Assembly: GCA_017404265.1 (NCBI GenBank)
Contig: JAFRCS010000011.1
Location: forward strand, 1 to 64,000
Direction: 5' to 3'
Length of the DNA: 64,000 nt
From: Mogibacterium sp.
GTDB lineage: Bacteria; Bacillota; Clostridia; Peptostreptococcales; Anaerovoracaceae
Below the pieces are notes generated by a model. That model was not told the DNA's origin, did no database searches, and was given only the letters and a program-made list of their open reading frames with translations. Made by a program: the position numbers and the translations under genes. Below are positions 1 to 8,267 of this stretch, piece by piece (within the stretch, counting starts at the first letter, position 1; each line of letters opens with the position of its first letter).

Positions 1-91
1 ACAACGTTTCAAATCCACCATTCGTTCCTGATAGGTACTCTTTGACTACGCTAAGTCTAAACTCATCTGAATACTTTCTTTTTCTTGACAT
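1..91 (-). CDS. IS3-family transposase OrfA, N-terminal fragment (cut by window edge)
   Basis: The start codon is ATG at 89-91, preceded by an AAAGGGG ribosome binding site. The first 30 residues begin MSRKRKYSDEFRLSVVKEYL, the usual opening of the helix-turn-helix OrfA (InsE/IS150-type) that binds IS ends. The gene continues past base 1, so whether it is intact cannot be judged. Confidence 0.7.
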   Translation of the reverse strand, partial: MSRKRKYSDEFRLSVVKEYLSGTNGGFETL

Positions 92-111
92 AACAAAACC
101 CCTTTCGTCAG

Positions 112-169
112 ATTCTGTCTAACAAAAGGGGTTCACTTCAATTCTGTCTAACAAAAGGGGTTCACTTCA
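112..169. repeat. 29-bp tandem direct repeat of the IS terminus
   Basis: Two identical adjacent 29-base copies begin ATTCTGTCTAAC and end GGGGTTCACTTCA, at 112-140 and 141-169. The inner one is the expected IS terminus upstream of OrfA. The outer one has no transposase attached in the visible sequence. Confidence 0.85.
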
Positions 170-199
170 GTCCGCGAGGGAGTTTTTGCTTGCTCTTTT

Positions 200-1111
200 T
201 TATTCTGTGAATCGCTTTTCAAACCTGCCGTATATCTTGGTCCCCTCGTTCACCATCACGAAGGCGTCAGGGTCGATCTTCTTTACTATCTCTATGAGTC
301 TCGGCAGTTCATACTTGGTGACCATGGTCATCAGGATGTATGTGTCTTCATCCGTATAGCCTCCTGCTCCGTTCCAGTATGTGAGTCCGCGCTTTACCTC
401 GTTTATGACCTTATTTGTTATGCCCTCTTTCTTTGTGAATATCATGACCTGTACGTTTATATTCTGCGTATGCTGATAATCCAGCGCAAGACCGTTGATC
501 ACAGCAAATATCATGGAATATACGACCGTCTGGATGTCGAACAGGAAGAAGCATACTCCGTAAACCAAGGTATTGATCGCTATGGAGATCTTGCCTACGC
601 TGAAATTCGGATGAGTTTTTGACATTGCTACTCCGATGATGTCCTGCCCTCCGCCGGAGGTTCCGCCTTTGAGAACGAGCCCGGCGCCCGTACCGGATAT
701 GATGCCTCCTACAAGTACTGCCGTCAGATAATCATCAAACAGCGGAGTTTTGGCTACAGGCACCAGAGACATGCACGCGGAAGCAATGCCTATCGAGACT
801 GCCGTGGTTATGCAGAACTCCTTGCCGAGCGATTTATATGCCAGATAAAAGAGAGGCATATTGACTATCCAGTATATGATGCCCAGATAGCTTATGCCCG
901 CAGGCTCAGGTATATTCAGAACGTCAACGATAAGCATGCGGAGGAGCATGGAAATGCCCGTGAAGCCGCTGCTGTAGAGGTTCATCGGCGTGATTATCCT
1001 GTTGATTCCGATCGCGAAAAGAAGGTTTCCCCCGATAACGAGAGCAACCCTGTAAAGCATGTGCTTTTTCTTTTCCGGAGTGTCGAGCCTTTCAGCCCAT
1101 TTCTGCCTCAT
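200..1111 (-). CDS. YitT family membrane protein (first of three paralogues)
   Basis: This is a polytopic inner-membrane protein of the YitT / DUF161 family with a C-terminal cytoplasmic DUF2179 domain, 303 residues from the chosen start. Five to six hydrophobic segments fill the first 220 residues, including the glycine-rich LKGGTSGGGQDIIG loop typical of the family. The soluble tail (about 225-303) is the DUF2179 part. I chose the ATG at 1111 because it overlaps the TGA of the upstream potD-like gene (ATGA), suggesting translational coupling; a TTG at 1132 would add seven residues. No transported substrate has been firmly established for the family. It is the last gene of the operon with the PDE, HPt and PotD-like genes. 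Confidence 0.85.
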   Translation of the reverse strand: MRQKWAERLDTPEKKKHMLYRVALVIGGNLLFAIGINRIITPMNLYSSGFTGISMLLRMLIVDVLNIPEPAGISYLGIIYWIVNMPLFYLAYKSLGKEFCITTAVSIGIASACMSLVPVAKTPLFDDYLTAVLVGGIISGTGAGLVLKGGTSGGGQDIIGVAMSKTHPNFSVGKISIAINTLVYGVCFFLFDIQTVVYSMIFAVINGLALDYQHTQNINVQVMIFTKKEGITNKVINEVKRGLTYWNGAGGYTDEDTYILMTMVTKYELPRLIEIVKKIDPDAFVMVNEGTKIYGRFEKRFTE

Positions 1112-2187
1112 TCTGCTTTTACCTTCTTCCAATAGTTACTGTACAGCTCCGTAGTCGCCGGGTCGAGAGTTACCAGCGATTCGCAGCGGTTTATGGTCTC
1201 CTCATCAGGGAAGACCGACGCTTCTTCAAGATACTCCTCATCTATGAGATCTAAAGCTGCCTCATTCGGAGTCGTGTAATAGAGGTAGTCGAAGTTGATG
1301 GCCGCTATGTCCGGCCTGCAAAGGAAATTGATCCATGCTTCAGCGTTTGCCTTGTTGGACGCGTCCTTAGGGATCACCCATGAGTCTATAAAGAACTCCG
1401 ATCCTTCTTTTGGGATCACGAACTCAACGTCCTCGTTCAGCTCTTTCGTGTAAATGTATTCACCGTTCCATACCACGCCTACAGCCGCGGAACCGTTCGC
1501 GAGCAGGTCTCGCGCGGAATCGTTGGCGTATTTATAGACCAGCGGTTTCTGCCTGATGAGTTCATCGGCAGCCGCCTTTATCTCAGCTTCACTTGTGGTA
1601 TTCTCGGAATAGCCCAGCTTCTTTAGGCCTATCATGAAGGCGTCACGTACGCTGTCAGGCATGACAAGGCTGTTCTTGAATTTCTCATTCCAGAGATCGT
1701 CCCATGAATCGATCTCAACACCATTCGTCATGGTCTTGTTATAAAGAATGCCCGCGATCCCGGCCTGGTATGGCACGGAATATTTGTTGCCCGGATCGAA
1801 CGACTCGGATTTCTCCATGTATACATCCCCTATGTTCTTTATCTCAGGGATGTTGTTCATGTCGAGTTCGGACAGCATGTCATTTGAGATCATGCGCTGT
1901 ATCATGTAGTCCGAGGTACATACGCAGTCGTACGTGGTCGCGTTGTTCTCGAGCACGGTGATCATCTCCTCGGCAGTATCAAAATAATCCGGGATGACCA
2001 TAATCCCGGTTTCCTCTTCGAACTTGTCAAGGAGCGTCATGTCAAAGTAATCGCCATAGCAATAAACGTATACCGAGCCGTTTTCGCCGCTCCTGCAGCC
2101 GCTCATCAGAGCAGTCACGGAAACGAGCATCATCAGCACGGCCATCATCGCAGCCAGCCTTCTGAAGCGTCTGTTGTTTTTTCTCAT
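1108..2187 (-). CDS. potD: PotD-like spermidine/putrescine-binding lipoprotein
   Basis: Extracellular solute-binding protein of the polyamine ABC transporter class, 359 residues. The start at 2187 gives a basic N-terminus, a hydrophobic stretch and a lipobox ending at Cys31 (MSGC), so it should be a lipoprotein modified by Lgt. The mature part has the PotD pattern: an N-terminal strand reading VYVYCYGDYFD, a YDCVCTSDYM segment, and VPYQAGIAGILYNK. No permease or ATPase genes adjoin it. The potABC genes at 18036-20729 lack a binding protein, so it may serve them. Alternatively it may be a polyamine sensor, because it lies downstream of an HPt gene and a c-di-GMP phosphodiesterase. Binding residues were not checked one by one. 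Confidence 0.8.
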   Translation of the reverse strand: MRKNNRRFRRLAAMMAVLMMLVSVTALMSGCRSGENGSVYVYCYGDYFDMTLLDKFEEETGIMVIPDYFDTAEEMITVLENNATTYDCVCTSDYMIQRMISNDMLSELDMNNIPEIKNIGDVYMEKSESFDPGNKYSVPYQAGIAGILYNKTMTNGVEIDSWDDLWNEKFKNSLVMPDSVRDAFMIGLKKLGYSENTTSEAEIKAAADELIRQKPLVYKYANDSARDLLANGSAAVGVVWNGEYIYTKELNEDVEFVIPKEGSEFFIDSWVIPKDASNKANAEAWINFLCRPDIAAINFDYLYYTTPNEAALDLIDEEYLEEASVFPDEETINRCESLVTLDPATTELYSNYWKKVKAE

Positions 2188-2209
2188 TTTTTTACTGTTC
2201 CCAGTGCTT

Positions 2210-2554
2210 TTACTCAGCCAGCGCTCTGAATCTCTCCAGCGCATCCTTATACTGAGGATATACATCCGATACGTCTACCATCTCTTCAGCGTTTCTGAAT
2301 CTCTCCGTCATCTCCACGACAGGATCGAGAATAGGCGTGATAGCCAGATTGCCGAGAGTCCCCTTAAGCGCGTGGGCGGCTTCAAATGCCTTCTTTACTT
2401 CTCCGGCTTCAACGGCGGCGTCAAGCTTATCGAAGTTCTCATCACCAAGCATAGTATTGACCAGCTTAAGGTAGAACTCCTCCATGCCGAGGCAGCGAGC
2501 GAGACCGTCCTTTGTATCTGCGCCGTATTCGTTCAGCTTTTCGATTGTGATCAT
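2210..2554 (-). CDS. HPt (histidine phosphotransfer) domain protein
   Basis: Small cytoplasmic phosphotransfer protein of 114 residues, all helical in character. The HPt signature HALKGT with the phospho-accepting His61 sits in the middle, followed by the helix reaching LGNLAI. The ATG at 2554 has a good AAGGGG ribosome site; an upstream in-frame extension overlapping the previous gene looks non-coding. It would accept phosphate from a hybrid kinase or pass it to a receiver such as that of the upstream protein. No histidine kinase is in the window. It is co-transcribed with its neighbours, with a 22-base gap to potD. Confidence 0.85.
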   Translation of the reverse strand: MITIEKLNEYGADTKDGLARCLGMEEFYLKLVNTMLGDENFDKLDAAVEAGEVKKAFEAAHALKGTLGNLAITPILDPVVEMTERFRNAEEMVDVSDVYPQYKDALERFRALAE

Positions 2555-2579
2555 TATTTTTCCCCTTTCGTATCCACTC

Positions 2580-4280
2580 TTATCTGTCTGCCAGGAACCT
2601 TTCAAACTCCTCTGCCGGTACCGGCTTGGAGAAGTAATATCCCTGAGCGATGTCACATCCCATTTCTTTCAGAGCGATCATCTGCTCTTCAGTTTCAACG
2701 CCCTCTGCTATGACCGGAACGCCCAGCAGATCGGCTATCTCTATGATTATTGCTATCATGCCGGTATCTCCACCCTCTCTGAACGCGGTCCTTACGAACT
2801 GCATGTCCAGCTTGAGCGCATCTATCGGCAGGCTCGTCAGCATGTTGAGCGATGAATAACCTGTTCCGAAGTCATCCATCTCTATGCGGAAGCCCGCGCT
2901 CCTCAGTCTGTGGACTGTATCTATTATGTGTTTCGAATCCTCGGAATATGCCGATTCGGTTATCTCAAGCAGAAGTTTATCCTGCGAGATGCCGCACTCC
3001 TCGACTATGCCCAGCAGGGTTTCACAAATATCAGGGTCAAAGAGGTCGACCCTGGACACATTCACGCTGACACCTACAGGTACTTCCGCGCCCAGTCTGT
3101 CGCTCCATTCCCTTATCTGCCTGGCTGCCGCTCTCCACACGTAGTTGTCGAGGCGGTTTATAAGTCCGTTAGTCTCAAAGGTGCTTATGAAGGCTCCCGG
3201 GCTTATGAAGCCGTATTCGGGATGTATCCACCTGACCAGAGCCTCAGCGCTGCAGAGCACCGGCTTGTCACCCCTGATATCGAACTTCGGCTGGAAGTAT
3301 ACCTGGAACTGCTGCTTCTCAATAGCCTCAGGGAAGGCTACTATCAGCTGCTCGCTGTACATGTTCTTTTCGTTCAGCTCGCTGTCATATGTCCCTATAG
3401 GCGTGGCATAGTTGCTCTTGACGGAATCAGCGGCCAGCTTTGCCCTGTCGAAGCGCCTTTCTATTTCAATGCTCTTGTCCGCCTCAGGGTATACGCCCAT
3501 CCTCAGCCTTACGATGCTTTCGGCATTGCCCTCTCCGGATATGCCTTCCGACAAAGTGCCAAACACCTTCTCATAATCATCGAGGTGCGGGCAGTAGACC
3601 ATGAAGTGGTCTGCGTCTCTTCTGCATGCCAGTCCTCCGGCCTCTGCCGTCAGAGCGCCCAGCCTGTTTCCGATGCGCCTAAGGACCTCGTTGGAATAAT
3701 CCTTGCCGTAGCGCTCATTTATCATGCGGAAGTGATTGATGTCGATAACTATCGCATCCATCAGGCTTTCGCTGTTGTGAGCATCGCTGCGCTCAGCATA
3801 TAGGTAGAAGAACTCCTTGTTATACAGCCCTGTCAGCTCGTCAAATTCAGTCTGTCCGATGATGACGCGCTTTTCAAAAAGCTCTATGGTGTGGCGTATC
3901 CTAGCCTGTATGATCTTGATGTCCGGATACGGCTTAGGTATGAAGTCGGCTGCGCCTATGTCCAGGCACTCGACCTCAGCCTCTTTATCTGCCGTCAGGA
4001 CTATGACAGGTATCCTGTGGACCTCCTCTTTTTCATTGATCATGTTAAGGATGTCCACGCCGTGCATGTCCGGAAGATTAAGATCCAGGAGGATAAGGCT
4101 CAGCCGGTCTCCGCTCTCTTCGATATGTTTGAGAGCCTGGCTTCCGTTTTCAGCCAGCAGAACGTCGTAATTCTGTTCGATCGTCATCTTGAGGATCTCG
4201 CGGCTTACGAATTCGTCCTCTACTATCAGGATCAGTTTCCTGTCATCTGTCATTTGTTGCGATGTGTTGCTTTGCGCCAT
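2580..4280 (-). CDS. Response regulator with degenerate GGDEF and intact EAL domain (c-di-GMP phosphodiesterase)
   Basis: Soluble protein of 566 residues in three parts. Residues 15-135 form a receiver with the acidic pair Glu21/Asp22 and phospho-acceptor Asp66 in LLDLNLP. Residues about 145-290 form a GGDEF domain whose signature is degenerate (CRRDADHF in place of GGDEF), so cyclase activity is unlikely. Residues about 310-560 form an EAL domain with the catalytic set visible: EALVRW, NVSR, TESAY, MDDFGTGYSS, LKLD, AEGVET and QGYYFSKP. The expected reaction is hydrolysis of c-di-GMP to pGpG, gated by phosphorylation. The GGDEF relic may bind GTP allosterically. First gene of the operon; a TATAAT -10 element lies at 4317-4322. 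Confidence 0.88.
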   Translation of the reverse strand: MAQSNTSQQMTDDRKLILIVEDEFVSREILKMTIEQNYDVLLAENGSQALKHIEESGDRLSLILLDLNLPDMHGVDILNMINEKEEVHRIPVIVLTADKEAEVECLDIGAADFIPKPYPDIKIIQARIRHTIELFEKRVIIGQTEFDELTGLYNKEFFYLYAERSDAHNSESLMDAIVIDINHFRMINERYGKDYSNEVLRRIGNRLGALTAEAGGLACRRDADHFMVYCPHLDDYEKVFGTLSEGISGEGNAESIVRLRMGVYPEADKSIEIERRFDRAKLAADSVKSNYATPIGTYDSELNEKNMYSEQLIVAFPEAIEKQQFQVYFQPKFDIRGDKPVLCSAEALVRWIHPEYGFISPGAFISTFETNGLINRLDNYVWRAAARQIREWSDRLGAEVPVGVSVNVSRVDLFDPDICETLLGIVEECGISQDKLLLEITESAYSEDSKHIIDTVHRLRSAGFRIEMDDFGTGYSSLNMLTSLPIDALKLDMQFVRTAFREGGDTGMIAIIIEIADLLGVPVIAEGVETEEQMIALKEMGCDIAQGYYFSKPVPAEEFERFLADR

Positions 4281-4356
4281 TTTTTGACCTCGCTCATCAC
4301 GTAATACTCAATGATGATTATATACTATTTACGGCGGTTTTAGATAGCACAAAGAA

Positions 4357-4380
4357 AAAAGACTGCTTCCGCAGTCTTTT
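4357..4380 (-). terminator. Terminator of the six-tRNA operon
   Basis: On the minus strand, AAAAGACTGC pairs with GCAGTCTTTT around a four-base loop, followed by further T residues. It sits just after tRNA-Cys, the last tRNA of the operon. Confidence 0.8.
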
Positions 4381-4382
4381 GC

Positions 4383-4456
<74 letters not shown>

Positions 4457-4492
4457 TTATAGATGAGGGACTCGCTAGAGTCCCTCATTTCC

Positions 4493-4567
4493 TGGCTAGG
4501 GTAGTAGGATTCGAACCTACGAATGACGGAATCAGAATCCGTTGCCTTACCGCTTGGCTATACCCCA
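4493..4567 (-). tRNA. tRNA-Gln (CTG)
   Basis: Cloverleaf starting TGGGGTATAGCC, typical of bacterial tRNA-Gln. The anticodon loop TTCTGAT gives CTG, which reads CAG. CCA is encoded. Confidence 0.93.
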
Positions 4568-4615
4568 TCAGCATTGATATTCTAGCATATCGTTCAGTTG
4601 ATTAAAAGAAGAAAT

Positions 4616-4691
4616 TGGGGTGGATGGTGGGATTCGAACCCACGAATACTGGAGCCACAACCCAGGGTCTTAACCACTTGACGACACCCAC
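4616..4691 (-). tRNA. tRNA-His (GTG)
   Basis: Acceptor GTGGGTG/CATCCAC, anticodon loop TTGTGGC (GTG), encoded CCA. The base before the 5' end (4692) is G on the minus strand, supplying the G-1 residue needed by histidyl-tRNA synthetase. Confidence 0.93.
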
Positions 4692-4711
4692 CACGGGTCT
4701 TTTAAAAAAAA

Positions 4712-4788
4712 TGGCGACCGGGAACGGGCTCGAACCGTCGACCTCCAGCGTGACAGGCTGGCATTCTAACCAGCTGAACTACCCGGCC
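4712..4788 (-). tRNA. tRNA-Asp (GTC)
   Basis: Acceptor GGCCGGG/CCCGGTC, anticodon loop CTGTCAC (GTC), discriminator G and encoded CCA, all as expected for tRNA-Asp. Confidence 0.95.
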
Positions 4789-4794
4789 GCGTAA

Positions 4795-4870
4795 TGGTGG
4801 GACCAATAGGGCTCGAACCTATGACCCCCTGCTTGTAAGGCAGGTGCTCTCCCAGCTGAGCTATGATCCC
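4795..4870 (-). tRNA. tRNA-Val (TAC)
   Basis: Cloverleaf starting GGGATCATAGCTCAG, anticodon loop CTTACAA (TAC), discriminator A, encoded CCA. Confidence 0.95.
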
Positions 4871-4875
4871 ACATC

Positions 4876-4952
4876 TGGTAGCGGCGACTGGACTTGAACC
4901 AGTGACCTTCCGGGTATGAACCGGACGCTCTAGCCAGCTAAGCTACGCCGCC
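4876..4952 (-). tRNA. Elongator tRNA-Met (CAT)
   Basis: Acceptor starts GGCGGCG and pairs fully; the anticodon loop TTCATAC gives CAT; CCA is encoded. The paired first base and AGCTTAGCTGG D-arm argue for elongator Met rather than initiator. A lysidine-type tRNA-Ile2 is possible but less likely. First gene of the tRNA operon. Confidence 0.88.
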
Positions 4953-4984
4953 GCATCGCGTGATTTCCTTAATCGCGCTTGATT

Positions 4985-5013
4985 ATACTAACAAAAGTAA
5001 AAAGCCTTGTCAA
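4985..5013 (-). promoter_or_regulatory. Promoter of the tRNA operon
   Basis: On the minus strand a perfect -35 TTGACA (5008-5013) and a -10 TAGTAT (4985-4990) are 17 bases apart. They lead into tRNA-Met at 4952. A TATAAT with a longer spacer overlaps at 4982-4987. Confidence 0.65.
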
Positions 5014-5039
5014 CAAATTTCACAAATTTGTGTTATACT
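5013..5039 (+). promoter_or_regulatory. lgt promoter with upstream palindromic operator
   Basis: An extended -10 (TGTTATACT, hexamer 5034-5039) precedes lgt. Directly upstream is an inverted repeat, ACAAATTT-CAC-AAATTTGT (5013-5031). It covers the spacer and -35 area and also touches the divergent tRNA promoter, a natural repressor position. The regulator is unknown. Confidence 0.5.
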
Positions 5040-5088
5040 ATTGCAGTGTCTGTTACAGACTCAAAACAGATCAAACAGGAGGTTCTGA

Positions 5089-5829
5089 ATGGGTCATCCC
5101 GATCCTATAGCGTTCACCATATTCGGCATCGACATAAGATGGTACGGCATCCTCATAGCATGCGGAATGCTGCTCGCCGTTCTTTTGTCATGCAGGAGAG
5201 CTCCGCGCCACGGCTTCACCGGCGATGACGTGCTGGATATAGCCCTCTGGATGCTCCCTATCGGTGTCATAGGAGCCAGAGCCTATTACGTCCTGTTCAA
5301 CCTTGACTATTATACAACACTCAGGTCAATGCTCGACATCAGGAGCGGCGGACTGGCGATACACGGCGGACTCATATTCGGCATACTCACCGTTATAGTG
5401 ATTGCGAGGCGGAAGAATATTGAACCGCTTAACGTTCTGGACTGTTTCATCCCTACAGTAGCTCTGGCCCAGGCCATCGGCAGATGGGGCAATTTCTTCA
5501 ACGGCGAAGCTCACGGCGGTCCAACCGACCTGCCCTGGGCCATACTGGTCGACGGCGAGATGGTACACCCTACCTTCCTTTATGAATCGATATGGTGCGT
5601 GATACTCTTCTTTGCGCTCAGCTGGTTCGATAAAAACAAAAGGACTGCGCATGGCCAGACCCTTTCGCTGTATCTCATATTCTATTCTCTTGAGCGTTTC
5701 TTTGTGGAGTCGCTCCGTACGGACTCGCTGATGATAGGTCCGTTCAGGCAGGCTCAGGTCATCAGCGTTTGCGCCATAGTCTTCGGCATATTGCTCTACA
5801 GATACTCAAGCATAAACAAACGCATATGA
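5089..5829 (+). CDS. lgt: Prolipoprotein diacylglyceryl transferase
   Basis: Inner-membrane enzyme that moves diacylglycerol from phosphatidylglycerol to the lipobox cysteine of prolipoproteins, the first step of lipoprotein maturation. The 246-residue protein has about seven membrane segments. It shows the family landmarks: IHGGLIFG, the signature GRWGNFFNGEAHGG with its conserved Arg and Asn, and a HPTFLYES segment. An AGGAGG ribosome site precedes the ATG at 5089. Likely clients in the window are the PotD-like protein (1108-2187) and the lipoprotein at 21693-22286. Transcribed alone, ending at the terminator at 5849-5876. Confidence 0.97.
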   Translation: MGHPDPIAFTIFGIDIRWYGILIACGMLLAVLLSCRRAPRHGFTGDDVLDIALWMLPIGVIGARAYYVLFNLDYYTTLRSMLDIRSGGLAIHGGLIFGILTVIVIARRKNIEPLNVLDCFIPTVALAQAIGRWGNFFNGEAHGGPTDLPWAILVDGEMVHPTFLYESIWCVILFFALSWFDKNKRTAHGQTLSLYLIFYSLERFFVESLRTDSLMIGPFRQAQVISVCAIVFGILLYRYSSINKRI

Positions 5830-5848
5830 TTTTATAATCGTAATACAT

Positions 5849-5876
5849 AAAGAGAAGGCCGCGGCCTTCTCTTTTT
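5849..5876 (+). terminator. lgt terminator
   Basis: AAAGAGAAGGC pairs with GCCTTCTCTTT around a short CGCG loop, followed by a T run. It lies 20 bases after the lgt stop codon. Confidence 0.9.
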
Positions 5877-5917
5877 ACTTACAAATGCAGCCACAGAATT
5901 CCATATCATCAAAAAAT

Positions 5918-5948
5918 GAAAGAAACCGCAAGGGGTGCGGTCTCTTTC
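5918..5948 (-). terminator. Probable ychF terminator and flanking hairpin region
   Basis: On the minus strand GAAAGAGACCGC pairs with GCGGTTTCTTTC and is followed by CATTTTTT, a good terminator about 160 bases after the ychF stop. A second stem (GGATCGC/GCGATCC, 5972-5993) lies between it and ychF. I see no supported gene in 5877-6105. Confidence 0.6.
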
Positions 5949-6105
5949 GAAAAAGGGTATTGGGACTAGAGATAGGATCGCTTCTGCGATCCCTATTTGC
6001 ATTATAAAGGCCCTTATGACCTTTTTCAATGATTGTGTACTTCAAAAAAACAATATCCGTGCTTTAAGTACAATCTGAACCTCAAAAGCTTGAATTGTCA
6101 ACCCT

Positions 6106-7200
6106 TTAGACATTGAAGAGGAAGTGCATGACGTCGCCGTCCTTTACGACGTACTCCTTTCCTTCCGACCTGAGCCATCCTTTTTCCTTGGCTGCGGATA
6201 TCTTTCCGCCCACCTCCATGAGTTTGTCATAGGATATGGTCTCAGCGCGGATAAAGCCCTTTTCAAAGTCCGTATGGATCTTTCCTGCAGCCTGAGGCGC
6301 CAGTGTGCCGCGCTTTATCGTCCATGCCCTGGTCTCATCCTCACCTGTCGTGAGGAAGCTTATGAGATCGAGCAATGCGTAGGATGATTTGATCAGCTTA
6401 TCGAGTCCGGATTCTTCTATGCCAAGCTCTTCAAGGAACATTTCCCTCTCGTCGTCTTCGAGTTCAGCCAGTTCCGCCTCTACCTTGGCGCTGATGACTA
6501 CGACTTCCGAACCCTCATTGGCGGCATATTCCCTTACAGCCTTCACGTATTCGTTGTCCTCTCCGGACGCTTCATCCTCAGCTACATTAGCAGCGTATAT
6601 GACAGGCTTATATGTCAGAAGGTCGAGCGACTTCACGAAAGCCGCTTCCTCATCGCTGAGATCTTCTATTTCTCTTGCGCGCCTGCCTTCGGAAAGGAGG
6701 TCATAGATGCGCTTCAGAAGATCCAGCTCCCCTCTTGCCGACTTGTCGGCCTTGGCCTGTTTCTCGGTTTTTGCTATCCTGCGCTCCATGACTTCCATGT
6801 CAGCGATTATGAGCTCGGTGTTAATGACATCGATGTCGTTTACAGGATCGATCCTTCCGTCTACATGCACCACGTTGTCATCTACGAAGCATCTGACTAC
6901 ATGGACTATGGCTTCTACTTCCCTTATGTGTCCGAGGAATTTGTTGCCCAGGCCCTCGCCCTTAGACGCGCCTTTTACAAGGCCTGCGATATCGCTGAAT
7001 TCTATTGTAGTGTAAATGGTCTTCCTTGAGTTATAGACCTTTGAGAGCGTCGTTACGCGCTCGTCAGGCACTGTTACCACGCCTACGTTAGGCTCTATGG
7101 TACAGAACGGATAGTTTGCCGCCTCAGCGCCCGCCTTTGTGATGGCGTTGAACAGTGTGCTCTTGCCTACGTTAGGAAGTCCTACGATTCCGAGTTTCAT
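6106..7200 (-). CDS. ychF: Redox-regulated ATPase/GTPase YchF (OLA1 family)
   Basis: Cytoplasmic P-loop protein of the Obg-related YchF/OLA1 family, which binds ATP in preference to GTP and associates with ribosomes. The 364-residue length is normal. Visible motifs are the P-loop GLPNVGKST at residues 7-15, the switch-region [16 protein letters not shown], a helical coiled-coil insert near 130-190, and the C-terminal TGS domain ending in [13 protein letters not shown] strong AAAGGAG ribosome site supports the start. Single gene, divergent from yprB. Confidence 0.96.
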   Translation of the reverse strand: MKLGIVGLPNVGKSTLFNAITKAGAEAANYPFCTIEPNVGVVTVPDERVTTLSKVYNSRKTIYTTIEFSDIAGLVKGASKGEGLGNKFLGHIREVEAIVHVVRCFVDDNVVHVDGRIDPVNDIDVINTELIIADMEVMERRIAKTEKQAKADKSARGELDLLKRIYDLLSEGRRAREIEDLSDEEAAFVKSLDLLTYKPVIYAANVAEDEASGEDNEYVKAVREYAANEGSEVVVISAKVEAELAELEDDEREMFLEELGIEESGLDKLIKSSYALLDLISFLTTGEDETRAWTIKRGTLAPQAAGKIHTDFEKGFIRAETISYDKLMEVGGKISAAKEKGWLRSEGKEYVVKDGDVMHFLFNV

Positions 7201-7265
7201 TTTGTCATATCTCCTTTTCTGTATGCCGATTTACTCTATCACGAAGATAAGTTAAAATCAAACAG

Positions 7266-8267
7266 ATGAAAGTTTTTACGAGAGACTACAGGATAACAGG
7301 CGAATACCACCCTCTTTGGGGAGATTATTTCGATGGCATGGAGCCATGCGTATTGGACATAGAGGCTACCGGCCTTGACCGCAGCAGATGCAAGGCCGTG
7401 CTCATCGGTCTTTTGATGCGCACGGACAAGGGCGTCACTATCACACAGTTTCTTGCGGAGAACCATTATGAAGAAGATAAGGTGCTGGACGCCGCGATGG
7501 ACTATCTTGAGAAAAACAACGCGGGCTATCTGGTGACATACAACGGCTGTGCCTATGACGTCCCTTTCCTGAATGCGAGGCTGGATGCCAACTTCATGGG
7601 CAGACACATCGGGATGTATCATTTTGACCTGTACAGGTTCCTCTGCAAGTGTACGGATATGAGAAAACGCGTCGAAAGGATGAGCCAGATGTCCATAGAA
7701 GACCACTACGGCATATTCTCAGACCGCGGAGACACCATCACAGGTCGCGAAAGCGTTGCTCTATTTGATCAGTACGCTCTGTCCGGCAACAGTACGGTAG
7801 AAAAGATAATACTGACTCATAACCGAGAAGACGTGCTGCACCTTCACAGGCTGATGTATCTCACGCTTGCTGAGGTGCCTGATATCCATCAGGCACTGGC
7901 CGTTTACGGCCTCCCTGCCGCGGGCGGCAGGCTCAGCGTCAGACATACGATAAAAAGAGCTGCTTCAGGCAAAAAAGCGGACCCTGTCCTGAAGATAACA
8001 GGCGAACAGATAAAGGATCCTGTATCCTGCGCGTACTTCCCTGATGGAAACAGTCCTGTAACAGCTGTATTCAATTCAGAGAGCCGCTCATTCGAGATAG
8101 ATGTGCCTGTAAACACTCATCCGGAATCGTTGTTCATGGACACATCTCTCCTTGGCGCTGACGCGTTCAGGGATGATCCGGACTGTGTCAACAACTACCT
8201 GATACTCAACGCGCGTACAACGAATCTTGTCTCACGCTATCTTGCTGAAAAGTATTACGATATGTAA
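7266..8267 (+). CDS. YprB-type ribonuclease H-like 3'-5' exonuclease
   Basis: Predicted exonuclease with the RNase H-like fold of the YprB family, 333 residues. The acidic motifs are visible: Exo I LDIEATGL (a DxE core), Exo II YNGCAYDVPFL, and Exo III around THNREDVLHL. The C-terminal 110 residues are less conserved. No Shine-Dalgarno sequence precedes the ATG, and a -10-like TAAAAT at 7253-7258 lies so close that the transcript may be nearly leaderless. The last two codons (ATG TAA) are part of the palindromic repeat at 8262-8281, so the C-terminus may have been reset by the repeat. Function is inferred from fold only. Confidence 0.8.
   Translation: MKVFTRDYRITGEYHPLWGDYFDGMEPCVLDIEATGLDRSRCKAVLIGLLMRTDKGVTITQFLAENHYEEDKVLDAAMDYLEKNNAGYLVTYNGCAYDVPFLNARLDANFMGRHIGMYHFDLYRFLCKCTDMRKRVERMSQMSIEDHYGIFSDRGDTITGRESVALFDQYALSGNSTVEKIILTHNREDVLHLHRLMYLTLAEVPDIHQALAVYGLPAAGGRLSVRHTIKRAASGKKADPVLKITGEQIKDPVSCAYFPDGNSPVTAVFNSESRSFEIDVPVNTHPESLFMDTSLLGADAFRDDPDCVNNYLILNARTTNLVSRYLAEKYYDM

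Larger units (their letters stand above)
1..169 (-). mobile_element. End of an IS3-family (IS150-like) insertion sequence
   Basis: The window opens inside an insertion sequence. A transposase OrfA N-terminus runs off the left edge, and outside it is an IS3-type terminal sequence that reads TGAAGTGAACCCC then TTTTGTTAGACA outward-in on the minus strand. This 29-base terminus is present twice in direct tandem (112-140 and 141-169), so the true outer tip is at 140 or 169. The rest of the element lies outside the window. Family assignment is from the terminus and the OrfA start only. Confidence 0.75.

Noticed and set aside
4876..4952. Initiator tRNA-Met.
   Set aside because: The first acceptor pair is formed and the D-arm is of elongator type.
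5832..6029. A 65-codon minus-strand frame between lgt and ychF.
   Set aside because: It runs through two hairpins, one of them a terminator, has no ribosome site and no sensible protein composition.
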